In this document: piece by piece, positions 17,440 to 26,685 of the stretch | Position numbering within the stretch: position 1 is the first letter of the stretch | How the letters are laid out: each line of letters starts with the position of its first letter | From: SLDF01 sp964537925 | Lineage (GTDB): Bacteria > Bacteroidota > Bacteroidia > Chitinophagales > Saprospiraceae | Length of the DNA: 64,000 bases | Reading direction: 5' to 3' | Assembly: GCA_964537925.1 (NCBI GenBank) | Contig: CAZICV010000004.1 | Location: forward strand, 124,001-188,000 | Notes under the pieces: model-generated | What the model was told of the DNA's origin: nothing | The model's input: the letters and a program-made list of their open reading frames with translations, nothing else | Databases searched by the model: none | Position numbers and translations under genes: made by a program

Positions 17440-18444
17440 ATGTGGCATACATCTGACGACATCAACCGGCTCCAGGCAGAGATCTACGACGAGAGTATGT
17501 TTGCCGAGCGGTTGCTGACGACATGCAGGTCCGTGATCGTGGGCCAGGAATACATGCTGGAGCGGCTGGTCATCGGCCTGCTTACCAGGGGCCATATCCT
17601 GCTGGAAGGCATGCCCGGCCTGGCCAAAACACTGGCTATCCGTACACTGGCAGCAGCCGTTTCAGGCAAGTTCAGCCGTATACAGTTCACCCCCGACCTC
17701 CTGCCGGCCGATATACTCGGCACCATGATATTCGACCCGGCCCGACAGGTATTCGAAGTGCGCAAAGGACCGATCTTCGCCAATTTTGTACTGGCAGATG
17801 AGATCAACCGGGCGCCCGCCAAAGTCCAGTCCGCACTACTTGAGGCGATGCAGGAGCGCCAGGTGACCATCGGCGAGCACAGCTTCGCACTGCAGGAACC
17901 ATTCCTGGTACTGGCCACACAGAACCCGATCGAACAGGAGGGAACTTATCCGCTGCCGGAGGCGCAGATGGACCGCTTTATGCTCAAGGTGAAGCTGGAC
18001 TACCCTACCCGCACCGAGGAGCAGGAGATCATCCGCAGGCAGCTCACATTCGAGGCATTCGGCCATTCGATCTCTTCTACCGTCACGCCCGACGAAATCC
18101 TGCATGCCCGCAAGGTTGTCCACCGGGTATACATGGACGAGAAGATCGAAAAGTACATCCTCGATATCGTGTTTGCGACACGACAACCGGCCGATGCAGG
18201 ACTCGGCGACCTGAAATACCTGCTTCAGTACGGAGCCTCTCCTCGCGCAAGCATCAACCTGGCGCTGGCTGCACGCGCACTCGCGTTCTTACGCCGCAGG
18301 GCCTACGTACTACCGGAGGACGTACGCAGTATTGCGGCCGACGTACTGAGACACCGTATAGGCCTCACTTACGAAGCCGATGCTGAAGAAATCACACAAG
18401 ATGACATCGTAGAAAAGATATTACATGCCGTGGAGGTGCCTTAA
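17440..18444 (+). CDS. moxR: MoxR-family AAA+ ATPase
   Basis: 334 residues. Walker A GMPGLAKT at 57-64, Walker B FVLADE at 116-121, sensor 1 in LATQNPIEQEGTYPLPEAQMDRFM, and a C-terminal lid with ASPRASINLALAARALAF. MoxR ATPases are thought to act as chaperones that help assemble protein complexes together with VWA-domain proteins; here it heads the aerotolerance operon. Its end overlaps the next gene by 20 bases. Confidence 0.94.
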   Translation: MWHTSDDINRLQAEIYDESMFAERLLTTCRSVIVGQEYMLERLVIGLLTRGHILLEGMPGLAKTLAIRTLAAAVSGKFSRIQFTPDLLPADILGTMIFDPARQVFEVRKGPIFANFVLADEINRAPAKVQSALLEAMQERQVTIGEHSFALQEPFLVLATQNPIEQEGTYPLPEAQMDRFMLKVKLDYPTRTEEQEIIRRQLTFEAFGHSISSTVTPDEILHARKVVHRVYMDEKIEKYILDIVFATRQPADAGLGDLKYLLQYGASPRASINLALAARALAFLRRRAYVLPEDVRSIAADVLRHRIGLTYEADAEEITQDDIVEKILHAVEVP

Positions 18445-19795
18445 ATACCTGTTGATATTGCCGGGACTCTGCCTGGCTGCCTCGCTGCGGGCCCAGCAGC
18501 CCATACCCGCCGAGTGGTTGGACCTGGTGCGCAAGACTGCGGAGTGGCACGACACACCTGCCTGGGAACTCAGCGGGACAGGCTTGCTCGACCGCCGCCA
18601 CAGCTTCCGCATCTACCTGGCATCCGACGGGGAGACCGTACGGGGCGTATATGGCTTTGCCGGCAGCTCCGACTGGTACACGGTCAGCGGGGTCCAGCAT
18701 GATTCCAGCCTGCTGCTTACGGAGCGGCTGGCCGATACGCTCGAGAGCGCCACGCTCCGCGTTTACAAGGATCACGGTGTTTTCCGCGGTACCTGGCAGA
18801 ACAAATCGGGCTCTGCCTCCTGGCCGATCGCCTTCGCCGGTGAAGAAAACAAGGACCTGCTGCGCCCGGCAAAGCCTTCCTTCATCACATTCCAGTCGAT
18901 AGATGCCGTATTCAACGGCATGTGGATGCTGTATACCGACGGTATATCGCTGGCGACCGGTTTTTATATCGACACCGAAGGACGATGGAGACAAGTCCGG
19001 CAGCGGATCATACGCCCGGACGGAGACTGGGAACTGCTGCTACTGGATGAAACACTTCTCGACTACAAGGCTGTGCGCATCCGCCTCGAAGAAAACCGGG
19101 CCGAATGGATCGATGTCGAAGATCCGGCGCCCATACACCTGACCCCCGTCAGGCAGGTGCTTCCGCTTGATGTAGCCAGGGACCACGACTTTCATTACTT
19201 CAGCAGAGGCATACTCTGGCCGGAAAAAGCGGGCAAGGCGGCACGCCGGTTTGACGCCATACAGGATAGCCTGAGCCGCTCCTGGTTCGTTACAGGATCG
19301 AAGCCCGTGAGCGGGTATCAGCGTGCTGAGCAAAACCTGGTAGGTATCTTCTATCCCTCCTATGTATCCGACCGCGCCGTTTCAGGTATGTACACGCTGT
19401 CTTTTTATGACCATGAACAGTCCGCCAGGTTTGAGACCTTTGGCTGGACATATGATCTCAAATCCAAAAAGATCATCGACCTGGAAGACGGTGTCAGGGA
19501 CAAAGAAGCCTGGCAGCAGGACCTGGATTCATTTGTCCGGGCCCGGGTGACCGCGCTGCGCAGTGATCCGCATACGGCAGTCTACTGGAATCACGTCAAA
19601 CCGGCGGATTTCCGCCACCTGGTCTTTGCGGGCAACCAGTTGCTGGTCGCCAAACCGTTCGACCCGCTGTTGGGGGCCCTGTACCTGCAGGTACCCGTGG
19701 AGCTTGTCGAGCAACATTTTGGCAAAAGCTCCTGGCTGCGAAAAGCCATCAAGAAACATAAGCGCTGGCAGAAATCATGGAAACAAGTGAATTGA
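18425..19795 (+). CDS. uncharacterised secreted protein inserted between moxR and the DUF58 gene
   Basis: 456 residues. Signal sequence (YLLILPGLCLAASLRAQ) ends near residue 23. The mature protein has beta-rich stretches (HSFRIYLASDGETVRGVYGFAG, RFETFGWTYDLKSKKIIDLEDGV) and ends with FDPLLGALYLQVPVELVEQHF and a basic tail. The late segment faintly recalls DUF3298-type domains, which is not secure. It overlaps moxR by 20 bases and the DUF58 gene by 19, so it is locked into the operon. The usual order is moxR then DUF58 directly, which makes this an unusual periplasmic addition. Confidence 0.75.
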   Translation: MPWRCLKYLLILPGLCLAASLRAQQPIPAEWLDLVRKTAEWHDTPAWELSGTGLLDRRHSFRIYLASDGETVRGVYGFAGSSDWYTVSGVQHDSSLLLTERLADTLESATLRVYKDHGVFRGTWQNKSGSASWPIAFAGEENKDLLRPAKPSFITFQSIDAVFNGMWMLYTDGISLATGFYIDTEGRWRQVRQRIIRPDGDWELLLLDETLLDYKAVRIRLEENRAEWIDVEDPAPIHLTPVRQVLPLDVARDHDFHYFSRGILWPEKAGKAARRFDAIQDSLSRSWFVTGSKPVSGYQRAEQNLVGIFYPSYVSDRAVSGMYTLSFYDHEQSARFETFGWTYDLKSKKIIDLEDGVRDKEAWQQDLDSFVRARVTALRSDPHTAVYWNHVKPADFRHLVFAGNQLLVAKPFDPLLGALYLQVPVELVEQHFGKSSWLRKAIKKHKRWQKSWKQVN

Positions 19796-20652
19796 TCAGG
19801 AAGGTCCGAAAGGTCGAGATCAAAACACGCCGTCTTTCCGACCATATCTTTTGCGGTTCTTACCACAGCTCCTTCAAGGGACGCGGTATGTCCTTCAGCG
19901 AAGTGCGCGCCTATTCCTACGGGGACGATGTCCGGCAGATCGACTGGAATGTGACTGCCCGTACCGGCATACCGCATATCAAAGTATTCGAAGAGGAGCG
20001 TGAACTCAGCGTACTCCTGGTAGCGGACATGAGCCAGAGCGCCTATGTGGGGAGTTCCGGCGCTTTCCGCCGCGAGTTCATCTCAGAGATCTGTGCTGTA
20101 CTCGCTTTCTCCGCCATGGCCAACAACGATAAGGTCGGCCTCCTGCTTTTCACGGAAGAGGTCGAGCGTTATTTCCCTCCCAAGAAAGGCCGCCGCCATA
20201 TACTCCGGCTGCTACGGGAGATACTACAATTTGAACCCGCCAGGCAGGGTACATCGATCCGCAAAGCACTGGAATATGCCAACAGGGTACAACGGCACAA
20301 GTCCATTTGCTTTTTGCTGTCCGATTTCCTGGATAGTGGCTACGAACAGGCGCTGCGTATCACGGCACGCAGGCACGACCTCATCGGCATCTGTTGCCGG
20401 GACCCCTGGGAACGCATGCTGCCCGACACCGGGCTCATGGTACTCGAAGACGCTGAGACAGGTGTCCGCCAGTGGATAGACACGAGCGATCCCGCCTGGA
20501 CGAAGAGGTATACGCAGGAGGCAGCGGCACGCCGTACGGCCCTGGTAGACCTGTTCAGAAGAAACGATGCCGATTGCATGATACTGGACACCGACCGGTC
20601 ATATATCCATGACCTGGTACGATTTTTCGCCGGAAAAGCCCGCCAGCGATGA
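19777..20652 (+). CDS. DUF58 domain protein
   Basis: 291 residues with the DUF58 signature GRGMSFSEVRAYSYGDDVRQIDWNVTARTGIPHIKVFEEERE, followed by a VWA-like fold starting LLVADMSQSA and FLLSDFLDSG. DUF58 proteins form a set with MoxR and VWA proteins. The start codon lies inside the previous gene and its TGA overlaps the next ATG (ATGA). No membrane segment is evident. Confidence 0.92.
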   Translation: METSELIRKVRKVEIKTRRLSDHIFCGSYHSSFKGRGMSFSEVRAYSYGDDVRQIDWNVTARTGIPHIKVFEEERELSVLLVADMSQSAYVGSSGAFRREFISEICAVLAFSAMANNDKVGLLLFTEEVERYFPPKKGRRHILRLLREILQFEPARQGTSIRKALEYANRVQRHKSICFLLSDFLDSGYEQALRITARRHDLIGICCRDPWERMLPDTGLMVLEDAETGVRQWIDTSDPAWTKRYTQEAAARRTALVDLFRRNDADCMILDTDRSYIHDLVRFFAGKARQR

Positions 20653-21566
20653 AAAAGGCGATCCTGGCCGCCATACTGATCTCATCACTGACCCATGCAT
20701 ATGCACAGGTAGCCTTGCATATCAGTGCCGATACCGCCGTCACGGGTATGGCTGTCCCGCTGCGGCTTACGATCCGGCTTTCCTATGACCCCGAGGCGAA
20801 ATTCACGCTCCCTGATCCAGGGCTCATCCTGCCGGCGGGCAAGGATGCAGAGGCCTCTCCATGGGTCCTGAAGGATTCCAGCACCGCGCCTGACGCCAGG
20901 TATATCCGCTATACCCAGGAGTTGACCCTGTTCGATACAGGTATGATCGAACTCCCGCCGGTACCCATCCCGTTTGAATACGCTGGCAGAAAAGATACGA
21001 TACGCTCACAGCCGCTGCGTATCCTGGTACGCGCCCCGGTGGCGGGGCAGGATGGCCTGGCCCCAATAGCCGACATAGTCAGGTCCTCCGGTTTGCCCTG
21101 GTACCTGGTAGCGCTCCTGCTCCTCTTACCGGCAGTGGCGATACTCTACTGGTATCTGCGTATGCGCCGCAGGCGGCCCCAGATTGGTCCGGTCGTTCCA
21201 CGTCAGCCTGTCCTTAGCCCGTTCGAAGAAGCCCGCTCCGCACTTGAGCGGCTGGAGCATAGCCGCCCGGACGACGCAAAGGAAGCCTATTCGCAGATCA
21301 GCGATATCGTACGCATCTATATCGGCAAGTCTTACCCCATAGCCGCTACCGAACTCACCAGTTCAGAGTTGGTCAGGGCGATAGGGCCTCATTGCGCCGT
21401 CCCTGTCACGGACGGGCTGCACCGTCAGTTACTCTTTTGGGACATGATTAAGTTTGCCCGGGCTGAGCCCGTTATCTCGGACTGGCCCGAACATATCCGG
21501 GCCGCCAGGGAGCTGATCGTTTCACTTCAGCCCGCTTCCGGCGGTTTATCCCCTGCCACCTCATGA
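20649..21566 (+). CDS. DUF4381-like membrane protein of the aerotolerance operon
   Basis: 305 residues: signal sequence (ILAAILISSLTHAYA), an extracytoplasmic beta domain (residues 20-140), one membrane helix near 155-177 (WYLVALLLLLPAVAILYWYL) and a basic stop-transfer RMRRRRP, then a cytoplasmic helical domain with YSQISDIVRIYIGKSYPIAATELTSSELV. This layout is that of DUF4381/BatD-related proteins found between DUF58 and VWA genes. Four-base overlaps on both sides tie it to the operon. Confidence 0.8.
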   Translation: MKKAILAAILISSLTHAYAQVALHISADTAVTGMAVPLRLTIRLSYDPEAKFTLPDPGLILPAGKDAEASPWVLKDSSTAPDARYIRYTQELTLFDTGMIELPPVPIPFEYAGRKDTIRSQPLRILVRAPVAGQDGLAPIADIVRSSGLPWYLVALLLLLPAVAILYWYLRMRRRRPQIGPVVPRQPVLSPFEEARSALERLEHSRPDDAKEAYSQISDIVRIYIGKSYPIAATELTSSELVRAIGPHCAVPVTDGLHRQLLFWDMIKFARAEPVISDWPEHIRAARELIVSLQPASGGLSPATS

Positions 21567-22564
21567 TATCCTGGTTGCCGGCATATCTGCAGACCCCCTG
21601 GCTGCTGGGGTTGCTCGGTCTCCTGCCGCTGCTATGGTGGCTGGACAGGCGCTGGCAGCGCCAGCGCCCTGCATTGCGCACGGGCAGCCTGGCGGCTTTC
21701 TCCGGGAGTGTCACGTGGCGTATCCGGCTCTACCGCTGGAGCAAGTGGCTCCAATACCTGGGTGCAGCCCTCGTGATTGTAGCGGTAGCCCGGCCTCAAC
21801 GCCCGCTGCAGGAGCAGCAGGTGGATGCTGAAAGCGTAGAGATCGCGCTCATCATGGATCTGTCCAGCAGTATGCTGGCGCAGGACTTTCAGCCCAACAG
21901 GCTGGAAGCCAGTAAGATCGTAGCCGCACAGTTCATCCAGCGCAGACCATATGATCTCTTTGCGCTGGTCGTATTTGCCGCAGAGAGCTTCACACCCAGC
22001 CCCCTCACCGCCGACCACGCACTGGTGATCCAGTCGCTGCAGTCGCTGGAATGCGGAGCGCTGGAAGACGGGACGGCCATCGGCATGGGACTGGCCAATG
22101 CCGTCAACCGCCTGCGCAACGGGCAGGCCAAGTCCAGGATCGCCATCCTGCTCACCGACGGGGTCAACAACTCTGGTTATATCCAGCCGCTCACCGCCAC
22201 TCAACTGGCCCGGGAGCTCAATATAAAAGTGTATACGATCGGCGTAGGTACGCAAGGCGAAGCCCTCTCACCGGTGAGCAGGCGGGCAGACGGTCAGTAT
22301 GTATTCGGGTATACGAGGGTGGAGATAGATGAAGCTCTGCTCAGGCAGATCGCACAGGAGACAGGCGGCAAGTACTACCGCGCAACCGACCAGACAAGTC
22401 TCGAGCGCATCTATGCAGAGATAGACCGGCTGGAGAAGACAAAAGTCCATATTACCACCATCAAGACCTATACGGAGTACTTCAGGCATTTCCTGGTAGC
22501 GGGCTTGCTGCTGATGGCCCTTGAACTTTTCATTCGCCAGATCCTTATAAAACGGGCCCTATGA
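21563..22564 (+). CDS. batA: VWA-domain membrane protein BatA
   Basis: 333 residues. Two N-terminal membrane segments (about 8-25 and 62-77), a VWA domain with MIDAS motif DLSSS at 99-103 and further metal-site residues in DGTAIGMGLANAV and LLTDGVNNSG, and one C-terminal membrane helix near 305-325. The layout and the position before a second VWA gene are those of BatA, linked to oxygen tolerance in Bacteroides. The cognate MoxR is upstream in the same operon. Confidence 0.9.
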   Translation: MISWLPAYLQTPWLLGLLGLLPLLWWLDRRWQRQRPALRTGSLAAFSGSVTWRIRLYRWSKWLQYLGAALVIVAVARPQRPLQEQQVDAESVEIALIMDLSSSMLAQDFQPNRLEASKIVAAQFIQRRPYDLFALVVFAAESFTPSPLTADHALVIQSLQSLECGALEDGTAIGMGLANAVNRLRNGQAKSRIAILLTDGVNNSGYIQPLTATQLARELNIKVYTIGVGTQGEALSPVSRRADGQYVFGYTRVEIDEALLRQIAQETGGKYYRATDQTSLERIYAEIDRLEKTKVHITTIKTYTEYFRHFLVAGLLLMALELFIRQILIKRAL

Positions 22565-23568
22565 CAAGATTGCTCTGGCAGGATACGGGCTGGATATGGT
22601 TATTCTTACCGGCCGCGCTGTTGCTCGCAACCGGGCTCTGGCGATTGTATGCCCGCCGGAAGCTTTTGCAGGAGACGGTGCTACCCGGCAACCTGAACCG
22701 CCTCGCCGGCCGCAATCCTTTCCGCACGGATATACTGCGGCTCAGCTTCTGGGGTATAGCGGCCTGTTGCTTCGTGCTGGCAGCCCTCAATCCCCAGGTC
22801 CCCGGTAAGGAAGTGACCGTCGAGCACAAGGGCAGTGATGTTTTCATCGCGCTTGACATCTCCCGCAGCATGCTGGTCGACGATGTCGCCCCCAATCGCC
22901 TGGGAAGGGCTGTCCACTTTGCCCAGACCCTTGCCAGGGACCTCGAAGGCGAACGCATCGGGCTGATCTTCTTTGCAGGCAGTGCTTTTATCCAGATGCC
23001 TCTCTCACTCGACCAGCGGGCAGTGCAGATCTTCCTGCAGAATGCTGACCCTGAACTGGTGACCAACCAGGGGACTGCTATCGGCGATGCGATCGATCTG
23101 GCCCTTTCTGCACAGCTGGAAGACCCGGGCCGGGGCAAGGCGCTTGTGATCATCAGCGATGGCGAAGACCATGACCCCGCTACGCTGGGCAAAGCCGCAG
23201 AGGCTGCCAGGCAGGGGTGGGTGCTCTGTACCGTAGGCGTAGGTACCGAGTCCGGTGGTGCAGTCCCTGCAGATCCTTATTCCGGTGAACATATCGTCTC
23301 GGAAGAAGGCCGGCCGGTCGTATCCAGGTACGATGCAGCGACATTGCGGCAGGTGGCGCGCGAAGGCCGCGGCGTATATATCAAACTGTCCGAAAACAGC
23401 AAGGATGCAGCAGCCAAGGTCCGCAGCGAGATGGCAAGGCTCGAAAAAACCAGCCTGCAGTGGCAATCCTATCGCGACTTCGACAGTTATTTTCAATATC
23501 CCCTGCTCGTGGGCTTATTATTCTATGCACTGTACATGATATGGCCATACAGAAACCTGCGAAAATGA
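22561..23568 (+). CDS. batB: VWA-domain membrane protein BatB
   Basis: 335 residues. Membrane segments near 11-28 and 60-78, VWA MIDAS DISRS at 99-103, with NQGTAIGDAIDLAL and IISDGEDHDP, and a C-terminal membrane helix (PLLVGLLFYALYMIW). Same fold as the preceding gene and typical of BatB. Its stop overlaps the start of the TPR gene (ATGA at 23565). Confidence 0.9.
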   Translation: MTRLLWQDTGWIWLFLPAALLLATGLWRLYARRKLLQETVLPGNLNRLAGRNPFRTDILRLSFWGIAACCFVLAALNPQVPGKEVTVEHKGSDVFIALDISRSMLVDDVAPNRLGRAVHFAQTLARDLEGERIGLIFFAGSAFIQMPLSLDQRAVQIFLQNADPELVTNQGTAIGDAIDLALSAQLEDPGRGKALVIISDGEDHDPATLGKAAEAARQGWVLCTVGVGTESGGAVPADPYSGEHIVSEEGRPVVSRYDAATLRQVAREGRGVYIKLSENSKDAAAKVRSEMARLEKTSLQWQSYRDFDSYFQYPLLVGLLFYALYMIWPYRNLRK

Positions 23569-24314
23569 GCTTTCTCCTGTCACCGGCCTTCCTGGCCGGT
23601 TGCTGGCTCACCTTTTCGCTTGCGGCAGGACCGGCACTAAATGCCCAGTCGGCAGGCAGCCTCCGGCGCGAAGGCGAAAAAGCCTATGACCGGCAGGCAT
23701 ACGACGAAGCCGGCAAAGCTTTTGGTGAAGCGGCCCGCAAGAAAAAGGATGCCGCAAGCAGCTATAACCTCGGCAACAGCCTGTACCAGCAAGGTAAGTA
23801 CAGGGAAGCCGGCGAAGCATACGACGAGGCCATCCGTCTCTCAAGTGACCAGGCGGTAAGAGCCCAGGCCCTCTACAACAAAGGGAATGCACTTTACGAA
23901 CAGCAACAACTGGACGAAAGTATCTCCGCCTATAAAGAAGCCCTCCGGCTGGCGCCCGGCCTGGAAGCCGCCAAACACAACCTGCTGCTCGCCCGCCGCA
24001 AAAAACAGGAGATGGAACAACAGCAGAAGCAGAACCAGCAAAAGAACCAGTCCGGTAACAAAAAACAGCAATCGCAGCGGAACCAGCCACAACAGCAGGA
24101 CAAGAAAAACGACCCGTCAGGCGGCCAGCAGGAACAGCCTCCTCCCGGAGGACAGCAGGCGCCGCAACAAGAAGGCGCCCCGAATGATGAAAAAACTACC
24201 CTGGACCAAAGCACCGAACAACTGCTACGCATCATGGAGGAAGAAGAAAAAAAGGTCCAGCAAAAGCTCAGAAAAAATCAGCAAAGACCCAATCGCTCTT
24301 CAAAACAATGGTGA
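23565..24314 (+). CDS. batC: TPR protein BatC-like
   Basis: 249 residues from ATG 23565, chosen because it overlaps the batB stop and gives a normal signal sequence (FLLSPAFLAGCWLTFSLAAG). TPR repeats span about 30-145 (AYDEAGKAFGEAARKKKDAASSYNLGNSLYQQGKYREAGEAYDEAI), followed by a long Gln/Lys/Asn-rich low-complexity region (about 150-225) and a short helix TLDQSTEQLLRIMEEEEKKV. The TPR plus Q-rich tail is the usual BatC layout; it is expected in the periplasm. Confidence 0.88.
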   Translation: MSFLLSPAFLAGCWLTFSLAAGPALNAQSAGSLRREGEKAYDRQAYDEAGKAFGEAARKKKDAASSYNLGNSLYQQGKYREAGEAYDEAIRLSSDQAVRAQALYNKGNALYEQQQLDESISAYKEALRLAPGLEAAKHNLLLARRKKQEMEQQQKQNQQKNQSGNKKQQSQRNQPQQQDKKNDPSGGQQEQPPPGGQQAPQQEGAPNDEKTTLDQSTEQLLRIMEEEEKKVQQKLRKNQQRPNRSSKQW

Positions 24315-24371
24315 AGCACCCGCGTTTTTGTGGCAGGTAGTATTTTTGTATCGTATCAAATCCAGATAAAC

Positions 24372-24848
24372 ATGAGCAGACTGGCGACAACCTTTGTCTT
24401 TGTTTTCCTTGGCGGCCTTATACTGAATGCCCAGAAGCCGGTCTTCCAGGGTCACCTCAACCAGGATACGGTCCTCATGGGCAACTACCTGGAGGTATCG
24501 TTTCTTGTCGAGAACAGCTCAGGAGATTTCACTCCGCCGAATTTCGACGGCTTCGAGATCGTCGGTGGCCCCCAGCAGAGCTCCAGCGTATCCATCATCA
24601 ACGGCAAGATGACCAGCGAAGCTTCGTACACCTATTACCTGACGCCTTTGTCCGAAGGGCTGTTGCTTATCGGCCCGGCTACCCTGGCCAACGACGGAGG
24701 TATCCTGCGCACGGAGCCGCTCCAGGTCATGGTACTGCCCAACCCGGATGGCGTACGTACCACACCGCGCCGTATGCAGCCCCGGGAACGCAAGCCGATA
24801 CCGGCCGAAGAAAAAACCCGCCCGAAAAAGCCGGTCACGAAACTCTGA
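24372..24848 (+). CDS. short BatD-like protein (single N-terminal-type domain)
   Basis: 158 residues from ATG 24372, with signal sequence (FVFVFLGGLILNAQ). The domain GHLNQDTVLMGNYLEVSFLVENSSGDFTPPNFDGFEIVGGPQQSSSVSIINGKM is the one that opens BatD proteins and also opens the next gene (EPSAVEAGASMQVHFTLE, VLAGPGRSMSIQIINGS). It has no membrane helix and ends in a basic, proline-rich tail. It looks like a duplicated, free-standing copy of the BatD N-terminus and may be a periplasmic partner. Seven bases separate it from batD. Confidence 0.8.
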   Translation: MSRLATTFVFVFLGGLILNAQKPVFQGHLNQDTVLMGNYLEVSFLVENSSGDFTPPNFDGFEIVGGPQQSSSVSIINGKMTSEASYTYYLTPLSEGLLLIGPATLANDGGILRTEPLQVMVLPNPDGVRTTPRRMQPRERKPIPAEEKTRPKKPVTKL

Positions 24849-24855
24849 CCAGTAT

Positions 24856-26580
24856 ATGAGAAGTTGCCCGGTCATCTGGATCACGATCCTTTGCAGCCTG
24901 CTTCAGTTGTACCAGGCTGCCGGGCAGGTCCGTTTTTCAGCTACCGCCGAGCCCTCAGCCGTGGAAGCCGGCGCAAGCATGCAAGTACACTTCACGCTAG
25001 AGCAGGCAGACAGTGAGCAATTGCAGCCCCCGGAATGGGGACCGTTCAGAGTGCTGGCCGGACCCGGGCGCAGCATGAGTATACAGATCATCAATGGCAG
25101 CCGCAGCAGTAGTATCACCTGGACCTACATGCTGCAGGCGCCCGTCCAGGCAGGCCGCTATACACTGCCGTCCGCCAGGGTACGCGTCGGAAGCCGCTGG
25201 CTGCAATCCGGCGAGCTGCACATACAGGTGACACCTGCCGGCAAGCGAAGTACTGCCGGAAAGGGACACACGACGGACGGAGAGCCGGACTATTTCCTCC
25301 GGCTCGAGGCGGATACGACAGAAGCCTTCCCCGGGCAACAGATCACCCTGACCTGCAAGCTTTATGCACGCATCAATATACAATCCTACGAATGGGTACG
25401 TGAGCCCGATATAGCACAAGCCTACCTGCAACCGGTAGAACACCTGGACCAGTCAGTCCACGAAGAACGGTTGGGCAGGCACAGTTACTACAGCAAGGTC
25501 ATCAGGAAGATGTACCTGTACCCGCAGACGCCCGGCGCCCTGGAGATAGACCCTTTCGTGCTGAGACTGGCATTGCCCCGCACACAGGGAGAAAGCAAGG
25601 ATGCCTGGGGCTTTTTCCTCCGTGACCTGGTATTTGAAGAAGTGTCGAGCGGGCCGCTGACGATCCGGGTCAGGGATATCCCTGCGGGTGCACCGCCGGC
25701 ATTTGACGGTGCTGTAGGCGAGTGGCAGGTAGATACCGATGTACCCATACGAAAGATAAAGGCAGGAGCTACCTGTCGTATACTGGTCCGGATCAGCGGC
25801 AGCGGAGACCTTAAGCGGGTCAACCCGCCTGCGATCGAATGGCCCTCAGGTTTCGAGCTGTACAGTACACGGATGATCGACGAGCAGCATCACGGTGCAC
25901 AACCGTCCATGCCGGCAAGCCGTACCTTTGAATACCTGGTAGTTCCCGATCAGCCCGGTTCCTATCGCATTTCTTCCGGCTGGTCCTACCTGGATGCCCG
26001 CAGTGGCCGGTTCCGTGAGGCCGGCTTCACCCTGCCGGAGATAGAGGTGCTCCCGCCCGACCCGGGAAGTAGTACAGGACTCGCCACACCGGGTGAGCAT
26101 ACGCGACCCGAGACATTCGACCAGGACCAGTCTTCTTTTTCCACGGGCAAGACCGCTGCCGCTGCCATCTCTCTGCTTGCTCTACTCGCCTCCGCGATCC
26201 TGCTGGTTCGCCGCAGTAAAAAAACCAGGGCCCGACAGCCTGCCGTCCAGGCGGCCCACACATCCATGCTCTCTGCGACACTACTCGAACAAAGCTACAG
26301 GTCTTCCGTCTCCTCGGGAGATCCTGCGGCCTTCTACCACGATCTGCGGCTCATGATCTACCGGTGGCTTTTCGGAGATAGTTCTGCCAGGGAGATCTTT
26401 GCCGAAAGGCATGAGTGGGAAGAAAGGCTGCACGCCCGGGTATCCGACCCCGCAGACGCCCGGTCATTCTCAAGATTGTGGGAGCTATCAGGGCAGGCAC
26501 TCTATGCCCCGCATGCTTTCCGCGACAAAGCACAGGAGATCTGCGAAGAAGCTCGCCGGCTTTTTGACAAGTACAAGTAG
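24856..26580 (+). CDS. batD: BatD-family oxygen-tolerance membrane protein
   Basis: 574 residues from ATG 24856. Signal sequence (IWITILCSLLQLYQAAG), several beta-sandwich domains (about 25-430; the motif SYYSKVIRKMYLYPQTPGALEIDPF is typical), one membrane helix near 465-485 (AAAAISLLALLASAILLV) with a basic flank, and a cytoplasmic helical domain with SSGDPAAFYHDLRLMIYRWL. Last gene of the aerotolerance operon; a hairpin follows just before asnS. Confidence 0.9.
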   Translation: MRSCPVIWITILCSLLQLYQAAGQVRFSATAEPSAVEAGASMQVHFTLEQADSEQLQPPEWGPFRVLAGPGRSMSIQIINGSRSSSITWTYMLQAPVQAGRYTLPSARVRVGSRWLQSGELHIQVTPAGKRSTAGKGHTTDGEPDYFLRLEADTTEAFPGQQITLTCKLYARINIQSYEWVREPDIAQAYLQPVEHLDQSVHEERLGRHSYYSKVIRKMYLYPQTPGALEIDPFVLRLALPRTQGESKDAWGFFLRDLVFEEVSSGPLTIRVRDIPAGAPPAFDGAVGEWQVDTDVPIRKIKAGATCRILVRISGSGDLKRVNPPAIEWPSGFELYSTRMIDEQHHGAQPSMPASRTFEYLVVPDQPGSYRISSGWSYLDARSGRFREAGFTLPEIEVLPPDPGSSTGLATPGEHTRPETFDQDQSSFSTGKTAAAAISLLALLASAILLVRRSKKTRARQPAVQAAHTSMLSATLLEQSYRSSVSSGDPAAFYHDLRLMIYRWLFGDSSAREIFAERHEWEERLHARVSDPADARSFSRLWELSGQALYAPHAFRDKAQEICEEARRLFDKYK

Positions 26581-26630
26581 CCCTGTTCCCATATACAGGC
26601 AGCGCAAAATCTAACGCCGGACCTCTGCCA

Positions 26631-26653
26631 TTACCGTAAAAACGGTAACTTTG
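26631..26653 (+). promoter_or_regulatory. asnS -7 box overlapping an inverted repeat
   Basis: TAACTTTG (26646-26653) is an exact TAnnTTTG about 33 bases before asnS. It overlaps a perfect inverted repeat TTACCGT/ACGGTAA with a four-base loop (26631-26648). The repeat may be an operator or a weak end for the batD transcript. Confidence 0.5.
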
Positions 26654-26685
26654 CAGCGCCGTAAAAGCAGGCATAGACCCTCATT

